Assembly: GCA_903930505.1 (NCBI GenBank)
Contig: CAIYYQ010000277.1
Span: forward strand, 1 to 6,737
Reading direction: 5' to 3'
Source of the DNA: Methanobacteriota archaeon
GTDB taxonomy: Archaea > Thermoplasmatota > E2 > DHVEG-1
DNA: 6,737 nucleotides
In this document: piece by piece, positions 1 to 6,637 of the stretch
Numbering within the stretch: position 1 is the first letter of the stretch
How the letters are laid out: each line of letters opens with the position of its first letter
The notes under the pieces: model-generated
The model's input: only the letters and a program-made list of their open reading frames with translations
What the model was told of the DNA's origin: nothing
Databases searched by the model: none
Translations under genes and position numbers: made by a program

Positions 1-749
1 ATATGTTCTTCTTTGAATACTACTTTGTAAATAACCTTGTTTGACGGATTTTTGTAGATTGACTCTATTTTTTCTGGTTTGATTTCTTTTACAGGCAAAC
101 CATCAAGAATTTCCTGAGCTCCTATAGAAACATGACCATATCCCGCGAATCCGATAACTAGCGGTGTCAGAGATTTCGGAAGACCGTTGGTTTCTATTTT
201 TTTCCCAACTGCGGCGATATGTTTCTTTATGTCGTTTAAATCCTTGTATTTAATCGTTTGTTTAATCTCACTTAGTGGCGTCTTTATTTTTTCCCATTGT
301 AATCGTTGTCCAAAAATCCAGAGCGTATCGACCATGCCAGCAAGACCTGCAAATCTACCAAAAAACACCAATCGTTTTCCACTTCTATCAATTATTTTCT
401 CGTAATCAATCAAGGTACAGTTCAACTCCATCATTTTCTTAAGTATCGGCATATTGTGTTTCTGGCCTTTGATTGTATGGGAAAAAAACACGTATGTTTT
501 TCCCTGTTCAAAAAAATCACTTGGCATCTCTTTTACTGCAAAAACAACAGAAGACGACGACAAATTATCTTGAACCTGCGCATCAACATCTTGATATTCT
601 TTATCTGAAAAAACACGTATGTTAGAGGGTTGGATTTGTGTCTCGATACCATGTTTCTTTTTCAATTCTTGTACGTGTTGAGGTACCAACGGAACTCTTC
701 TTTCCCAGCGATTTTTATCTTCTCTGCGTATACCTAATGTAAAACTCAT
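1..749 (-). CDS. Lysine 2-oxoglutarate reductase / saccharopine dehydrogenase family protein (AASS/LKR type), C-terminus outside window
   Basis: The minus strand is open from 836 to the left edge with no stop, so the gene is cut at its 3' end; 249 codons are visible from the ATG at 749. The N-terminus reads LGIRREDKNRWERRVPLVP, the hallmark of the AASS/LKR enzymes that join lysine and 2-oxoglutarate into saccharopine using NADPH. Further matches are IQPSNIRVFSDKEY (residues 39-52), VKEMP (72-76), FFSHTIKGQ (88-96), NMPIL, LIDYE, and FGRFAGLAGMVDTL (130-143). Lys73 and His91 correspond to the catalytic Lys-His pair of yeast saccharopine dehydrogenase (KEMP...H). A Rossmann nucleotide-binding loop, GFAGYGHVSIGA, lies at 200-211, near the cut edge. 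I prefer the ATG at 749 because family similarity begins four residues later and a TATA-like element sits at 783-789. ATGs at 773 and 836 would add 8 or 29 unmatched residues, and no start has a clear Shine-Dalgarno sequence. Whether a fused saccharopine dehydrogenase domain follows cannot be seen. The family call is strong; the substrate is inferred. Confidence 0.85.
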   Translation of the reverse strand, partial: MSFTLGIRREDKNRWERRVPLVPQHVQELKKKHGIETQIQPSNIRVFSDKEYQDVDAQVQDNLSSSSVVFAVKEMPSDFFEQGKTYVFFSHTIKGQKHNMPILKKMMELNCTLIDYEKIIDRSGKRLVFFGRFAGLAGMVDTLWIFGQRLQWEKIKTPLSEIKQTIKYKDLNDIKKHIAAVGKKIETNGLPKSLTPLVIGFAGYGHVSIGAQEILDGLPVKEIKPEKIESIYKNPSNKVIYKVVFKEEH

Positions 750-782
750 AAGATTAACCCAAGGCACCCTCATCCGTTGGGA

Positions 783-789
783 TTTTATA
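783..789 (-). promoter_or_regulatory. Candidate TATA box for the LKR-type gene
   Basis: On the minus strand the sequence reads CCTATAAAATCC. An archaeal TATA box centred near 786 would place transcription start around 760, only about 10 bases ahead of the ATG at 749. This fits a nearly leaderless message and agrees with the absence of a well-spaced Shine-Dalgarno sequence. The element lies inside the reading frame if the ATG at 836 is the true start, so the two ideas compete. TATA-like words are cheap in AT-rich DNA, so this is only suggestive. Confidence 0.35.
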
Positions 790-933
790 GGTTTTGTGGA
801 TGCTTTTTGCTCAATTGACGTATAAAATTTTTCCATTAAAATATAAGTTATCTAGTCGTATTTGAGGTATCCTTCCAGGTTATACATCGGTGCCAGAAAA
901 ATATTGCTACGAAACAAACGTATTTTATATCTG

Positions 934-969
934 TTTTTATACCCTCCTCATTAAGCTTTATAAACCTCC
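934..969 (+). promoter_or_regulatory. Divergent intergenic region with two TATA/CCTCC elements; likely promoter of the KimA-like transporter
   Basis: The space between the LKR-type gene and the transporter (about 750-1041) shows no further gene. It holds two similar blocks 22 bases apart, TTTTTATACCCTCC (934-947) and CTTTATAAACCTCC (956-969). The second contains the palindromic TTTATAAA at 957-964, preceded by ATTAAG, which resembles an archaeal TFB-recognition element. Transcription would then start near 985-990, giving a leader of about 55 bases before the ATG at 1042. Minus-strand TATA-like words are also present (GGTATAAAAAC at 943-933 and GATATAAAATACG at 931-919), so the region may serve both directions. 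No ydaO-type c-di-AMP riboswitch or other known structured leader is apparent. Confidence 0.5.
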
Positions 970-1041
970 GTGTAGTTCACGCCTGATTAAAGAAACGCTG
1001 CTAAAGCATATGTGTATACTTCTGCAGTAGAAAGCGAAACA

Positions 1042-3087
1042 ATGCCCAATAACAATAACGGCAAAGAAATTAGCAGATTTCGCAAGGTCCGCGATAAAGT
1101 GTTAGGGAACCCGCGCGATATCCACGATCCAACTATTTTTCATAGGTTATCTTTAATTGCACTTCTTTCTTGGATAGGACTTGGAGCAGATGGTCTTTCC
1201 TCATCATCATACGGTCCAGCTGAGGCATTTAAAGCATTATTCCAGACCTCAGGTGACCATACCTATTTAGTTATTTTCCTGGCTATTGCCACTGGGTTAA
1301 CTGTATTTATCATCTCATATGCATATTCACGGATAATCGAATATTTTCCTCATGGCGGTGGAGGATATATTGTTGCCACGCACACACTTGGAAAAGGAGC
1401 TGGCGTCATATCAGGATCTGCATTGCTTGTAGATTATGTTCTAACGATTACTGTCTCCATAGCTGCTTGCGGCGATGCCATTTTCAGCTTTGTACCCGTA
1501 GAACTCCAAGGATTCAGTCTTTTGTTCAAGGTATCATTAATTTTTATTCTTATCATTATGAACCTTCGAGGGATAAAAGAATCAGTAACAGTACTCGCTC
1601 CGATCTTTCTTTTATTTATAACAACCCACGTTCTTCTTTTAGGATATGGTATTCTTAATAATGCATCGAGTATTGGAGTACACGCACAAAATTTTTCTAC
1701 AGGTATTCATACTGATTTATCTGCCATCGGTTTCATTGGCATCCTTGCAATTTTTTTAAGATCGTTCTCTTTAGGCGCTGGTACGTTTACCGGTCTTGAA
1801 GCAGTCTCCAATGGCTTACCAATTATGCGAGATCCAAAGGTTCATACTGGTAAGAAAACCATGATGTATATGGCAATCTCACTTACATTGGTAGCTGGAG
1901 CTCTTTATCTTTGTTATTTCCTTGTCAATGTACCCGCAGCCGGTAAAACCGGTCCAACGCAAAATGCCATTCTTGCAAATTTATTATTTAGTAATTTACC
2001 AGGTGGTTGGCTGGTTCCATTTATCATTATTTTATCTGAAGGTTTATTGCTATTTGTAGCAGCACAAACCGGGTTCATCGATGGGCCACGGGTTATAGCG
2101 AATATGGCAGTTGACTCATGGTTCCCAAAGAAATTCGCAGCATTATCAGAACGACTTACGATGCGGAACGGAGTTCTTGTTATGGGATTGGTAGCCGTCG
2201 TCCTCATGGTCGTTACAAGGGGGGATGTTACATTTCTTGTAATTATGTACGCCATTAATGTATTCTTAACATTTTCATTGTCACAACTGGGCATGGCAAA
2301 ACTAACGATAAAACTTCGAAACAAAAAACCGAAATGGAAACGTCGTTTTTCTGTTTTTGCAATTGGATTCGTCGTTTGTTTTACTATTCTCATTATCATG
2401 ATTTATGAAAAAGCTGTGTTGCCATTTATTGTAAAAGACCCAGAGGAAGGTTATGGTTTCTGGGGTTTTGCGACTCTTTTTGTAACCTTGACTGTAATTT
2501 TGATATGTTATTTTATCCGCAGACATTATATCAAGGTTCAAAAAGCTATGAAGAAGTTTGACGAGGTTCTTCTACTATCAAATATCCATCTTGCTGATCA
2601 ACCGAATAGAGAACCAGTTAATCCAAAAAATCAAACCGCTGTCATGATGGTAAATGGTTATAATGGATTTGGTGTGAACACGTTTCTCTCGATTACACGA
2701 AATTTCCCAAAACTCTATAAAAATATTATTTTTGTATCTGTAGCTGAGATTGATTCAGGGACATTTAAAGGTGTTGAAGAACTTGAGTCATTGGAACATT
2801 CGGTACGAGCATCGCTTGTGAAATATTCTGAACTTGCTCGTAAACTGGGTTTTGCTGCGGATTACCGGATGGATATCGGAACAGATGTTGTGGAAACGGC
2901 AAGTAATCTTTGTGAGTCGATTGCTGAAGAGTTCCCCAAGGTGACGTTCTTTACTGGAAAACTTGTGTTCCGTCATGAAACATTTTTCCACAAGGTACTC
3001 CATAATGAAACCGCTCTTGCGATCCAACGTCGTCTGCAGTGGAATGGTTTTATGACCGTTATTTTGCCGGTCCGCGTGGATCATTGA
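1042..3087 (+). CDS. KimA-like APC/KUP-superfamily transporter, probable K+ importer
   Basis: This is an inner-membrane transporter with about 12 hydrophobic segments up to roughly residue 510, then a soluble C-terminal domain of about 170 residues. Residue numbers below count from the alternative GTG at 1012; subtract 10 for the ATG at 1042. TM1 has GADGLSSSSYGP, matching the DALSSIAYG region of Bacillus subtilis KimA, with Asp60 and Tyr67 at the spacing of KimA Asp36 and Tyr43. TM3 has DYVLTITVS, giving Tyr142, Thr145 and Ser149 for KimA Tyr118, Thr121 and Ser125. TM6 has FTGLEAVSNG (Thr260), and TM10 has MYAINVF (Tyr413). These residues coordinate K+ in KimA, as I recall from its published structure, so proton-coupled K+ uptake is the best guess. 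Amino acid transport remains possible because relatives are often annotated that way. The C-terminal domain looks like an alpha/beta regulatory domain as in KimA. I chose the ATG at 1042 over the GTG at 1012; neither has a strong ribosome-binding site. The next gene starts 165 bases downstream on the same strand. Confidence 0.85.
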   Translation: MPNNNNGKEISRFRKVRDKVLGNPRDIHDPTIFHRLSLIALLSWIGLGADGLSSSSYGPAEAFKALFQTSGDHTYLVIFLAIATGLTVFIISYAYSRIIEYFPHGGGGYIVATHTLGKGAGVISGSALLVDYVLTITVSIAACGDAIFSFVPVELQGFSLLFKVSLIFILIIMNLRGIKESVTVLAPIFLLFITTHVLLLGYGILNNASSIGVHAQNFSTGIHTDLSAIGFIGILAIFLRSFSLGAGTFTGLEAVSNGLPIMRDPKVHTGKKTMMYMAISLTLVAGALYLCYFLVNVPAAGKTGPTQNAILANLLFSNLPGGWLVPFIIILSEGLLLFVAAQTGFIDGPRVIANMAVDSWFPKKFAALSERLTMRNGVLVMGLVAVVLMVVTRGDVTFLVIMYAINVFLTFSLSQLGMAKLTIKLRNKKPKWKRRFSVFAIGFVVCFTILIIMIYEKAVLPFIVKDPEEGYGFWGFATLFVTLTVILICYFIRRHYIKVQKAMKKFDEVLLLSNIHLADQPNREPVNPKNQTAVMMVNGYNGFGVNTFLSITRNFPKLYKNIIFVSVAEIDSGTFKGVEELESLEHSVRASLVKYSELARKLGFAADYRMDIGTDVVETASNLCESIAEEFPKVTFFTGKLVFRHETFFHKVLHNETALAIQRRLQWNGFMTVILPVRVDH

Positions 3088-3097
3088 ACTAGTGTAA

Positions 3098-3111
3098 TTC
3101 TTTTCATTTTT
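3098..3111 (+). terminator. T-rich tract after the transporter gene
   Basis: TTCTTTTCATTTTT begins 11 bases after the transporter stop codon. Short T-rich tracts without a stable stem are the usual form of archaeal intrinsic terminators. No GC-rich hairpin precedes it, so termination may be partial and some read-through into the ATPase gene is possible. Confidence 0.4.
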
Positions 3112-3151
3112 AAAGGAAAACATAATAAAGAATAATAGAAATCCTTATAGG

Positions 3152-3163
3152 TATTTATTTTAT
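3152..3163 (+). promoter_or_regulatory. Candidate TATA element ahead of the P-type ATPase gene
   Basis: The AT-rich stretch TATTTATTTTAT lies about 100 bases before the ATPase start. If used, transcription would begin near 3185 and the leader would carry the inverted repeat at 3189-3214 almost at its 5' end. Other AT-rich words nearby (CTTATAGG at 3144-3151, CTATAACC at 3171-3178) would serve equally well, so the exact box is uncertain. Confidence 0.3.
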
Positions 3164-3188
3164 CATGCATCTATAACCAAGAGGAGAT

Positions 3189-3214
3189 CATCAAAACATA
3201 GATTTTGTTTGATG
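3189..3214. repeat. 7-bp perfect inverted repeat upstream of the ATPase gene
   Basis: CATCAAA at 3189-3195 and TTTGATG at 3208-3214 are perfect reverse complements separated by 12 bases. A shorter nested pairing, CAAAA/TTTTG (3192-3196 with 3203-3207), competes with it. The element sits 38 bases before the ATPase ATG, just downstream of the candidate promoter, so it could be an operator or a leader hairpin. The function is inferred from position only. Confidence 0.4.
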
Positions 3215-3252
3215 CAATTCACGGTAATTGTTAGAAGGAACGGGAAACAGTT

Positions 3253-5838
3253 ATGGAAGACCGAATGAAGGAATTTAAAGGACTCTCCGAACAAGTAGTA
3301 GAACAAAAACTACGAACAGAAGGATACAATGAACTTCCTTCATCAAAAAAGAAGAGTATTCTTTCGATCACCTGGGATGTCATCCGTGAACCTATGTTTC
3401 TTCTCCTTATTGCTGGTGGCGCATTGTATCTGTTCTTAGGCGATAAAGAAGAAGCAGCGATGCTTCTTGGTTTCGTCTTTGTAATCATTGGCATCACCCT
3501 GTATCAAGAACGAAAAACCGAACGAGCGTTAGAAGCACTTCGAGATCTATCTAGCCCGCGTGCGCTGGTAATTAGAAATGGAAAACAGAAACGAATTCCA
3601 GGTCGCGAAGTAGTAAACGATGATATCCTCATCATCTCAGAAGGCGACCGTGTTCCTGCTGATGCAGTTGTTGTATCAAGTAGTCATCTCTCTGTCGACG
3701 AATCACTGCTCACGGGGGAATCTGTACCTGTGCGAAAAATCCAGTGGGATGGGAAAACAACTTGGAGTACACCTGGCGGTGATGATCTTCCGTTTCTTTA
3801 TTCAGGGACCCTGGTTGTCGAAGGTCAAGGAATTGCTAAAGCATATGCAACAGGGATTCATACAGAGATGGGCAAAATCGGAAAAGCGTTACAGACCCTT
3901 GAGCCGGAAGATACTCTTCTTCAGAAAGAGACCAGAAAATTCGTCCGAAATCTAGCAATTCTTGGGTTCGTCCTTTGTGTAATGGTTGTCGTAGGATATG
4001 GTTTAACACGAGCTGATTGGCAACATGCTTTGCTTGCAGGGATTGCTCTTGCTATGGCGATTTTACCTGAAGAATTTCCCGTGGTGTTAACTATTTTTCT
4101 TGCATTGGGTGCATGGCGTCTTTCAAAACATAATGTGCTCACCAGACGAGTTCCTGTAGTGGAAACTCTTGGTGCGGCAACAGTTCTTTGTGTCGATAAA
4201 ACTGGAACGCTTACAATGAATAGTATGTCGATTCGTAAGATTTTTGCGAAAGGAAACATGATTGAGATTAATCAAGATCAATCGGCGTTACCTGAAGTTG
4301 TCCATGAAGTAGTTGAATTTGGTATTCTTGCAAGTAAAAAAGATCCGTTTGACCCGATGGAAAAAGCATTAAATGGTTTGGGGGCAACTGCTCTTTCAAA
4401 CACCGAGCATATCCACAAAGATTGGGTACTCGTTCAGGAATATCCTCTTTCAAAGCAGCTTCTTGCGATGTCGCAGGTGATGAGTTCCGTTGATGGAAAC
4501 GAGTATATCATTGGTGCAAAAGGTGCTCCGGAGGCGATCACTGATCTGTGTCATCTTGATGCGGATCAGATGCAAAAACTCACGAAAACGATCCATGCAA
4601 TGGCAGATGAGGGATTGCGTATTATAGGTGTTGCAAAAGCGTATTTTAAAAAAACAAATCTTCCTGCGCAACAACATGATTTTCCGTTTGAATTCGTGGG
4701 TTTAATTGGTTTTGTTGATCCAGTTCGTCCGAATGTCCCTGAAGCAGTAAAAGAATGTTATACCGCTGGAATCCGTGTGGTAATGATCACTGGGGATTAT
4801 ATGGGAACCGCACAATGTATTGCTCAGGAAATTGGGTTGAGACATCCTCAGTTGGTGATGACTGGTTCTGAGCTTTCAAAGATGAATGATGAAGAACTTC
4901 GTGAGAAGATCAAAAAGGTGAATGTGTTTGCACGGATTATTCCTGAGCAGAAACTGCGACTTGTTCAAGCGTTGAAAGCAAACGGGGAAATTGTCGCAAT
5001 GACTGGTGATGGCGTCAATGATGCACCTGCGTTGAAAGCTGCGGATATTGGGATTGCGATGGGTGGCCGTGGTACTGATGTTGCTCGTGAGTCATCGTCT
5101 CTTGTGTTGCTTGATGATGATTTTTTGTTTATTGTTCAAGCAGTAAGGATGGGCCGGCGGATCTTTGATAACATTAAGAAAGCGATGGGTTACATTATCG
5201 CTATTCACATTCCGATCGCAGGTATTTCTCTTATTCCTATTTTGTTGCGGTGGAATCTTCAGAACCTGATTCTGTTACCAGTTCACATCGTTTTTCTTGA
5301 GTTAATTATTGATCCTTCGTGTTCCGTTGCATTTGAGGCTGAGCCTGAGGAAGCTGATATCATGAATCGGTCTCCCCGAAATAGAAAAGAACCATTGTTG
5401 AATAAACGTACCCTTGGTTTCAGTGTCTTTCAAGGAATAAGTGTGTTAATTATTGTTCTTGCCATCTTTTGGATTGCGTATACAAATGGACATAATGACG
5501 ATGATGCCCGTGCACTTGCGTTTACCACGCTGATTATTGCAAACGTTGGTTTGATTCTTACGAATCGGTCTCGGTCACGTTCGATTATTGGGAGTTTGCG
5601 TTCAAAAAACACTGCATTGTGGTGTATAATATTTGGTATTTTGGTTTTTCTAGGAATCGTTCTCTACGTGCCGCCTCTGCAATCGTTGTTCCTCTTTTCA
5701 GTTCTCCACCCTAACGACATCTTGCTTTGTATTGGTGCCGGTGTGGTTTTAATCGTGTGGTTTGAACTATTGAAACTAGGGTTGAAATACTCCGAGAAAC
5801 GACGGCAGATATCACAGAAAAAAGACGTTATGGATTAA
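3253..5838 (+). CDS. P2-like cation-transporting P-type ATPase (COG0474/MgtA-like), ion unknown
   Basis: This is a complete 861-residue membrane pump that couples ATP hydrolysis to cation transport. It has an N-terminal cation-ATPase domain (GLSEQVVEQKLRTEGYNELP), M1-M2 (about 45-85), an actuator domain with TGES at 154-157, and M3-M4 with PEEFPV at 272-277. The phosphorylated Asp315 lies in DKTGT. The nucleotide-binding part has DPMEKAL and KGAPE (423-427), the P-domain has TGD at 513-515 and TGDGVND at 584-590, and M5-M10 run from about 645. All catalytic residues are present. Ion-site positions differ from the Ca2+ pump SERCA: Glu274 follows the M4 Glu273, M5 has His652 (AIHIPIAG) where SERCA has Asn768, and M6 has ELIID with Glu683 and Asp687 at the places of Asn796 and Asp800. 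This places it in the PEEFP/ELIIDP subfamily, whose ion I do not know. The start at 3253 has AAGGA 13 bases upstream; the ATG at 3265 is an alternative. Confidence 0.93.
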   Translation: MEDRMKEFKGLSEQVVEQKLRTEGYNELPSSKKKSILSITWDVIREPMFLLLIAGGALYLFLGDKEEAAMLLGFVFVIIGITLYQERKTERALEALRDLSSPRALVIRNGKQKRIPGREVVNDDILIISEGDRVPADAVVVSSSHLSVDESLLTGESVPVRKIQWDGKTTWSTPGGDDLPFLYSGTLVVEGQGIAKAYATGIHTEMGKIGKALQTLEPEDTLLQKETRKFVRNLAILGFVLCVMVVVGYGLTRADWQHALLAGIALAMAILPEEFPVVLTIFLALGAWRLSKHNVLTRRVPVVETLGAATVLCVDKTGTLTMNSMSIRKIFAKGNMIEINQDQSALPEVVHEVVEFGILASKKDPFDPMEKALNGLGATALSNTEHIHKDWVLVQEYPLSKQLLAMSQVMSSVDGNEYIIGAKGAPEAITDLCHLDADQMQKLTKTIHAMADEGLRIIGVAKAYFKKTNLPAQQHDFPFEFVGLIGFVDPVRPNVPEAVKECYTAGIRVVMITGDYMGTAQCIAQEIGLRHPQLVMTGSELSKMNDEELREKIKKVNVFARIIPEQKLRLVQALKANGEIVAMTGDGVNDAPALKAADIGIAMGGRGTDVARESSSLVLLDDDFLFIVQAVRMGRRIFDNIKKAMGYIIAIHIPIAGISLIPILLRWNLQNLILLPVHIVFLELIIDPSCSVAFEAEPEEADIMNRSPRNRKEPLLNKRTLGFSVFQGISVLIIVLAIFWIAYTNGHNDDDARALAFTTLIIANVGLILTNRSRSRSIIGSLRSKNTALWCIIFGILVFLGIVLYVPPLQSLFLFSVLHPNDILLCIGAGVVLIVWFELLKLGLKYSEKRRQISQKKDVMD

Positions 5839-5887
5839 CGTGCTGAATCCTGATAAAACATCAATAAAAAGGTAAATGAATAAGAAG

Positions 5888-5895
5888 TATATTTA
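5888..5895 (+). promoter_or_regulatory. Candidate TATA box for bioY
   Basis: TATATTTA lies 60 bases before the bioY start in the 110-base gap after the ATPase gene. A start site 25 bases further on would give a leader of about 30 bases that includes the Shine-Dalgarno sequence. There is no T-rich terminator between the ATPase and bioY, so co-transcription is also possible. No BirA-type operator is apparent. Confidence 0.4.
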
Positions 5896-5935
5896 CCGGT
5901 TGCCTAGCAAAGGAAGAATTTATCCTAATATTAAA

Positions 5936-5940
5936 GAGGT
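5936..5940 (+). promoter_or_regulatory. Shine-Dalgarno sequence of bioY
   Basis: GAGGT within AAAGAGGTAG lies 8 bases before the ATG at 5949. It is the best-spaced ribosome-binding site in the window and fixes the bioY start at this ATG, despite the N-terminus being longer than usual for the family. Confidence 0.75.
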
Positions 5941-5948
5941 AGATACAA

Positions 5949-6614
5949 ATGGAAATATCATTGTATGTTAACAAGTACAAACAGGTAAGATATGATTTTT
6001 TCAGATGGCGTCATGAACTTGATTTGGTTCAGAAACTTGCGTTAGCAGCAAGTTTCGCTTGTATTACTGGTTTACTTGCTCAGGTTCGGTTCTATTTACC
6101 TGGAAATCCTGTTCCACTCACAGGTCAAACCTTTGCGGTGCTTCTCGGCGCTGTTATTCTTGGTCGATGGGGCGGAATAAGTCAGGCGTTGTATGTCGGT
6201 CTTGGTGTCGCAGGAATCCCCTGGTTTGCAGGGTTAAACAGTGGCTTTGCTTATCTTGCAGGTCCTACTGGTGGATATCTTATAGGATTCATGCTTGCTG
6301 CATTTTTCTTAGGATATATGACGGATCGCTATATCAGATCTCGAAGTTTCATGAGTATGTTTGCGTTAATGTTGTTTGCAGATTTCGTTCTTGTCTACGG
6401 ATGCGGACTTTTGCAGTTGTATGGCTGGCTTAGTCTTGCCCAAGGAACATCGATTAGTATCGGTGGGCTTCTGATGATGGGGCTTATTCCGTTCATTGTT
6501 GGTGATGTGATCAAGATCGCAGCTGCTGCAGCTATTGCAAATGGTATCACTCCAAAAGCAGCGTTTAACGGGGAAGTAGACGTAGAAAAATCGCGAAGCT
6601 GGCGTATTCCTTAA
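5949..6614 (+). CDS. bioY: Biotin transporter BioY (ECF S-component)
   Basis: BioY is the membrane protein that binds biotin in energy-coupling-factor transporters, working with ATPases (EcfA/A' or BioM) and a transmembrane partner (EcfT or BioN), or in some organisms alone. The 221-residue product has about six hydrophobic segments and the family signatures: PVPLTGQTFAVLLGA (54-68), FAGLNSGFAYLAGPTGGY (93-110), and PFIVGDVIKIAAAA (181-194). Asp186 and Lys189 have the same spacing as the biotin-contacting Asp160 and Lys163 that I recall for Lactococcus lactis BioY. The usual length is about 180-200 residues; the extra part here is a charged N-terminus of about 25 residues before the first membrane segment. 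No bioM, bioN, ecfA or ecfT lies in the window, so the energising module must be encoded elsewhere or be absent. Biotin scavenging implies a biotin-dependent carboxylase in the cell. The family call is strong. Confidence 0.95.
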   Translation: MEISLYVNKYKQVRYDFFRWRHELDLVQKLALAASFACITGLLAQVRFYLPGNPVPLTGQTFAVLLGAVILGRWGGISQALYVGLGVAGIPWFAGLNSGFAYLAGPTGGYLIGFMLAAFFLGYMTDRYIRSRSFMSMFALMLFADFVLVYGCGLLQLYGWLSLAQGTSISIGGLLMMGLIPFIVGDVIKIAAAAAIANGITPKAAFNGEVDVEKSRSWRIP

Positions 6615-6637
6615 ACCAGCTTTTACCCTTATTTTTT
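6596..6637 (+). terminator. Hairpin plus T-tract terminator after bioY
   Basis: AAGCTGG (6596-6602) pairs perfectly with CCAGCTT (6616-6622) across a 13-base loop that contains the bioY stop codon. TTTT and, nine bases later, TTTTTT at 6632-6637 follow. The stem thus overlaps the end of the coding sequence. The A/T block TTTTTTAAAAATTTTT at 6632-6647 also gives a T5 run to transcripts arriving from the minus-strand gene, so the region probably ends transcription in both directions. Confidence 0.55.

Noticed and set aside
187..608. Two overlapping plus-strand open frames of 72 and 100 codons
   Set aside because: They lie antisense to the LKR-type gene, whose minus-strand translation matches a known family throughout. 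Their own translations look like no family and have no ribosome-binding site.
837..1041. Possible riboswitch (c-di-AMP ydaO type) ahead of the KimA-like gene
   Set aside because: Bacterial kimA genes often have one, but I see no matching conserved core or extended stems, and the leader after the likely transcript start is only about 55 bases.
1914..3123. Minus-strand open frames opposite the KimA-like transporter
   Set aside because: Shadows of a strongly conserved plus-strand gene; their translations have no recognisable domains.
3212..3268. 18-codon open frame ending in an ATGA overlap with the second ATG of the ATPase gene
   Set aside because: No properly spaced ribosome-binding site, very short, and its start lies within the inverted repeat; the overlap is probably coincidental.
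3921..4677. Minus-strand open frames opposite the P-type ATPase
   Set aside because: The plus-strand frame carries every catalytic motif of the ATPase, so these are incidental.
5876..5971. 31-codon open frame (starting MNKKYIYRLPSKGR) overlapping the bioY start
   Set aside because: AGGT is only three bases from its ATG, the candidate bioY TATA box lies inside it, and no family is recognisable. A leader peptide cannot be excluded but is not supported.
6059..6433. 124-codon plus-strand frame within bioY in another frame
   Set aside because: It is rich in Cys, Trp and Arg, as expected for an out-of-frame reading of a membrane protein gene, and bioY itself is well supported.
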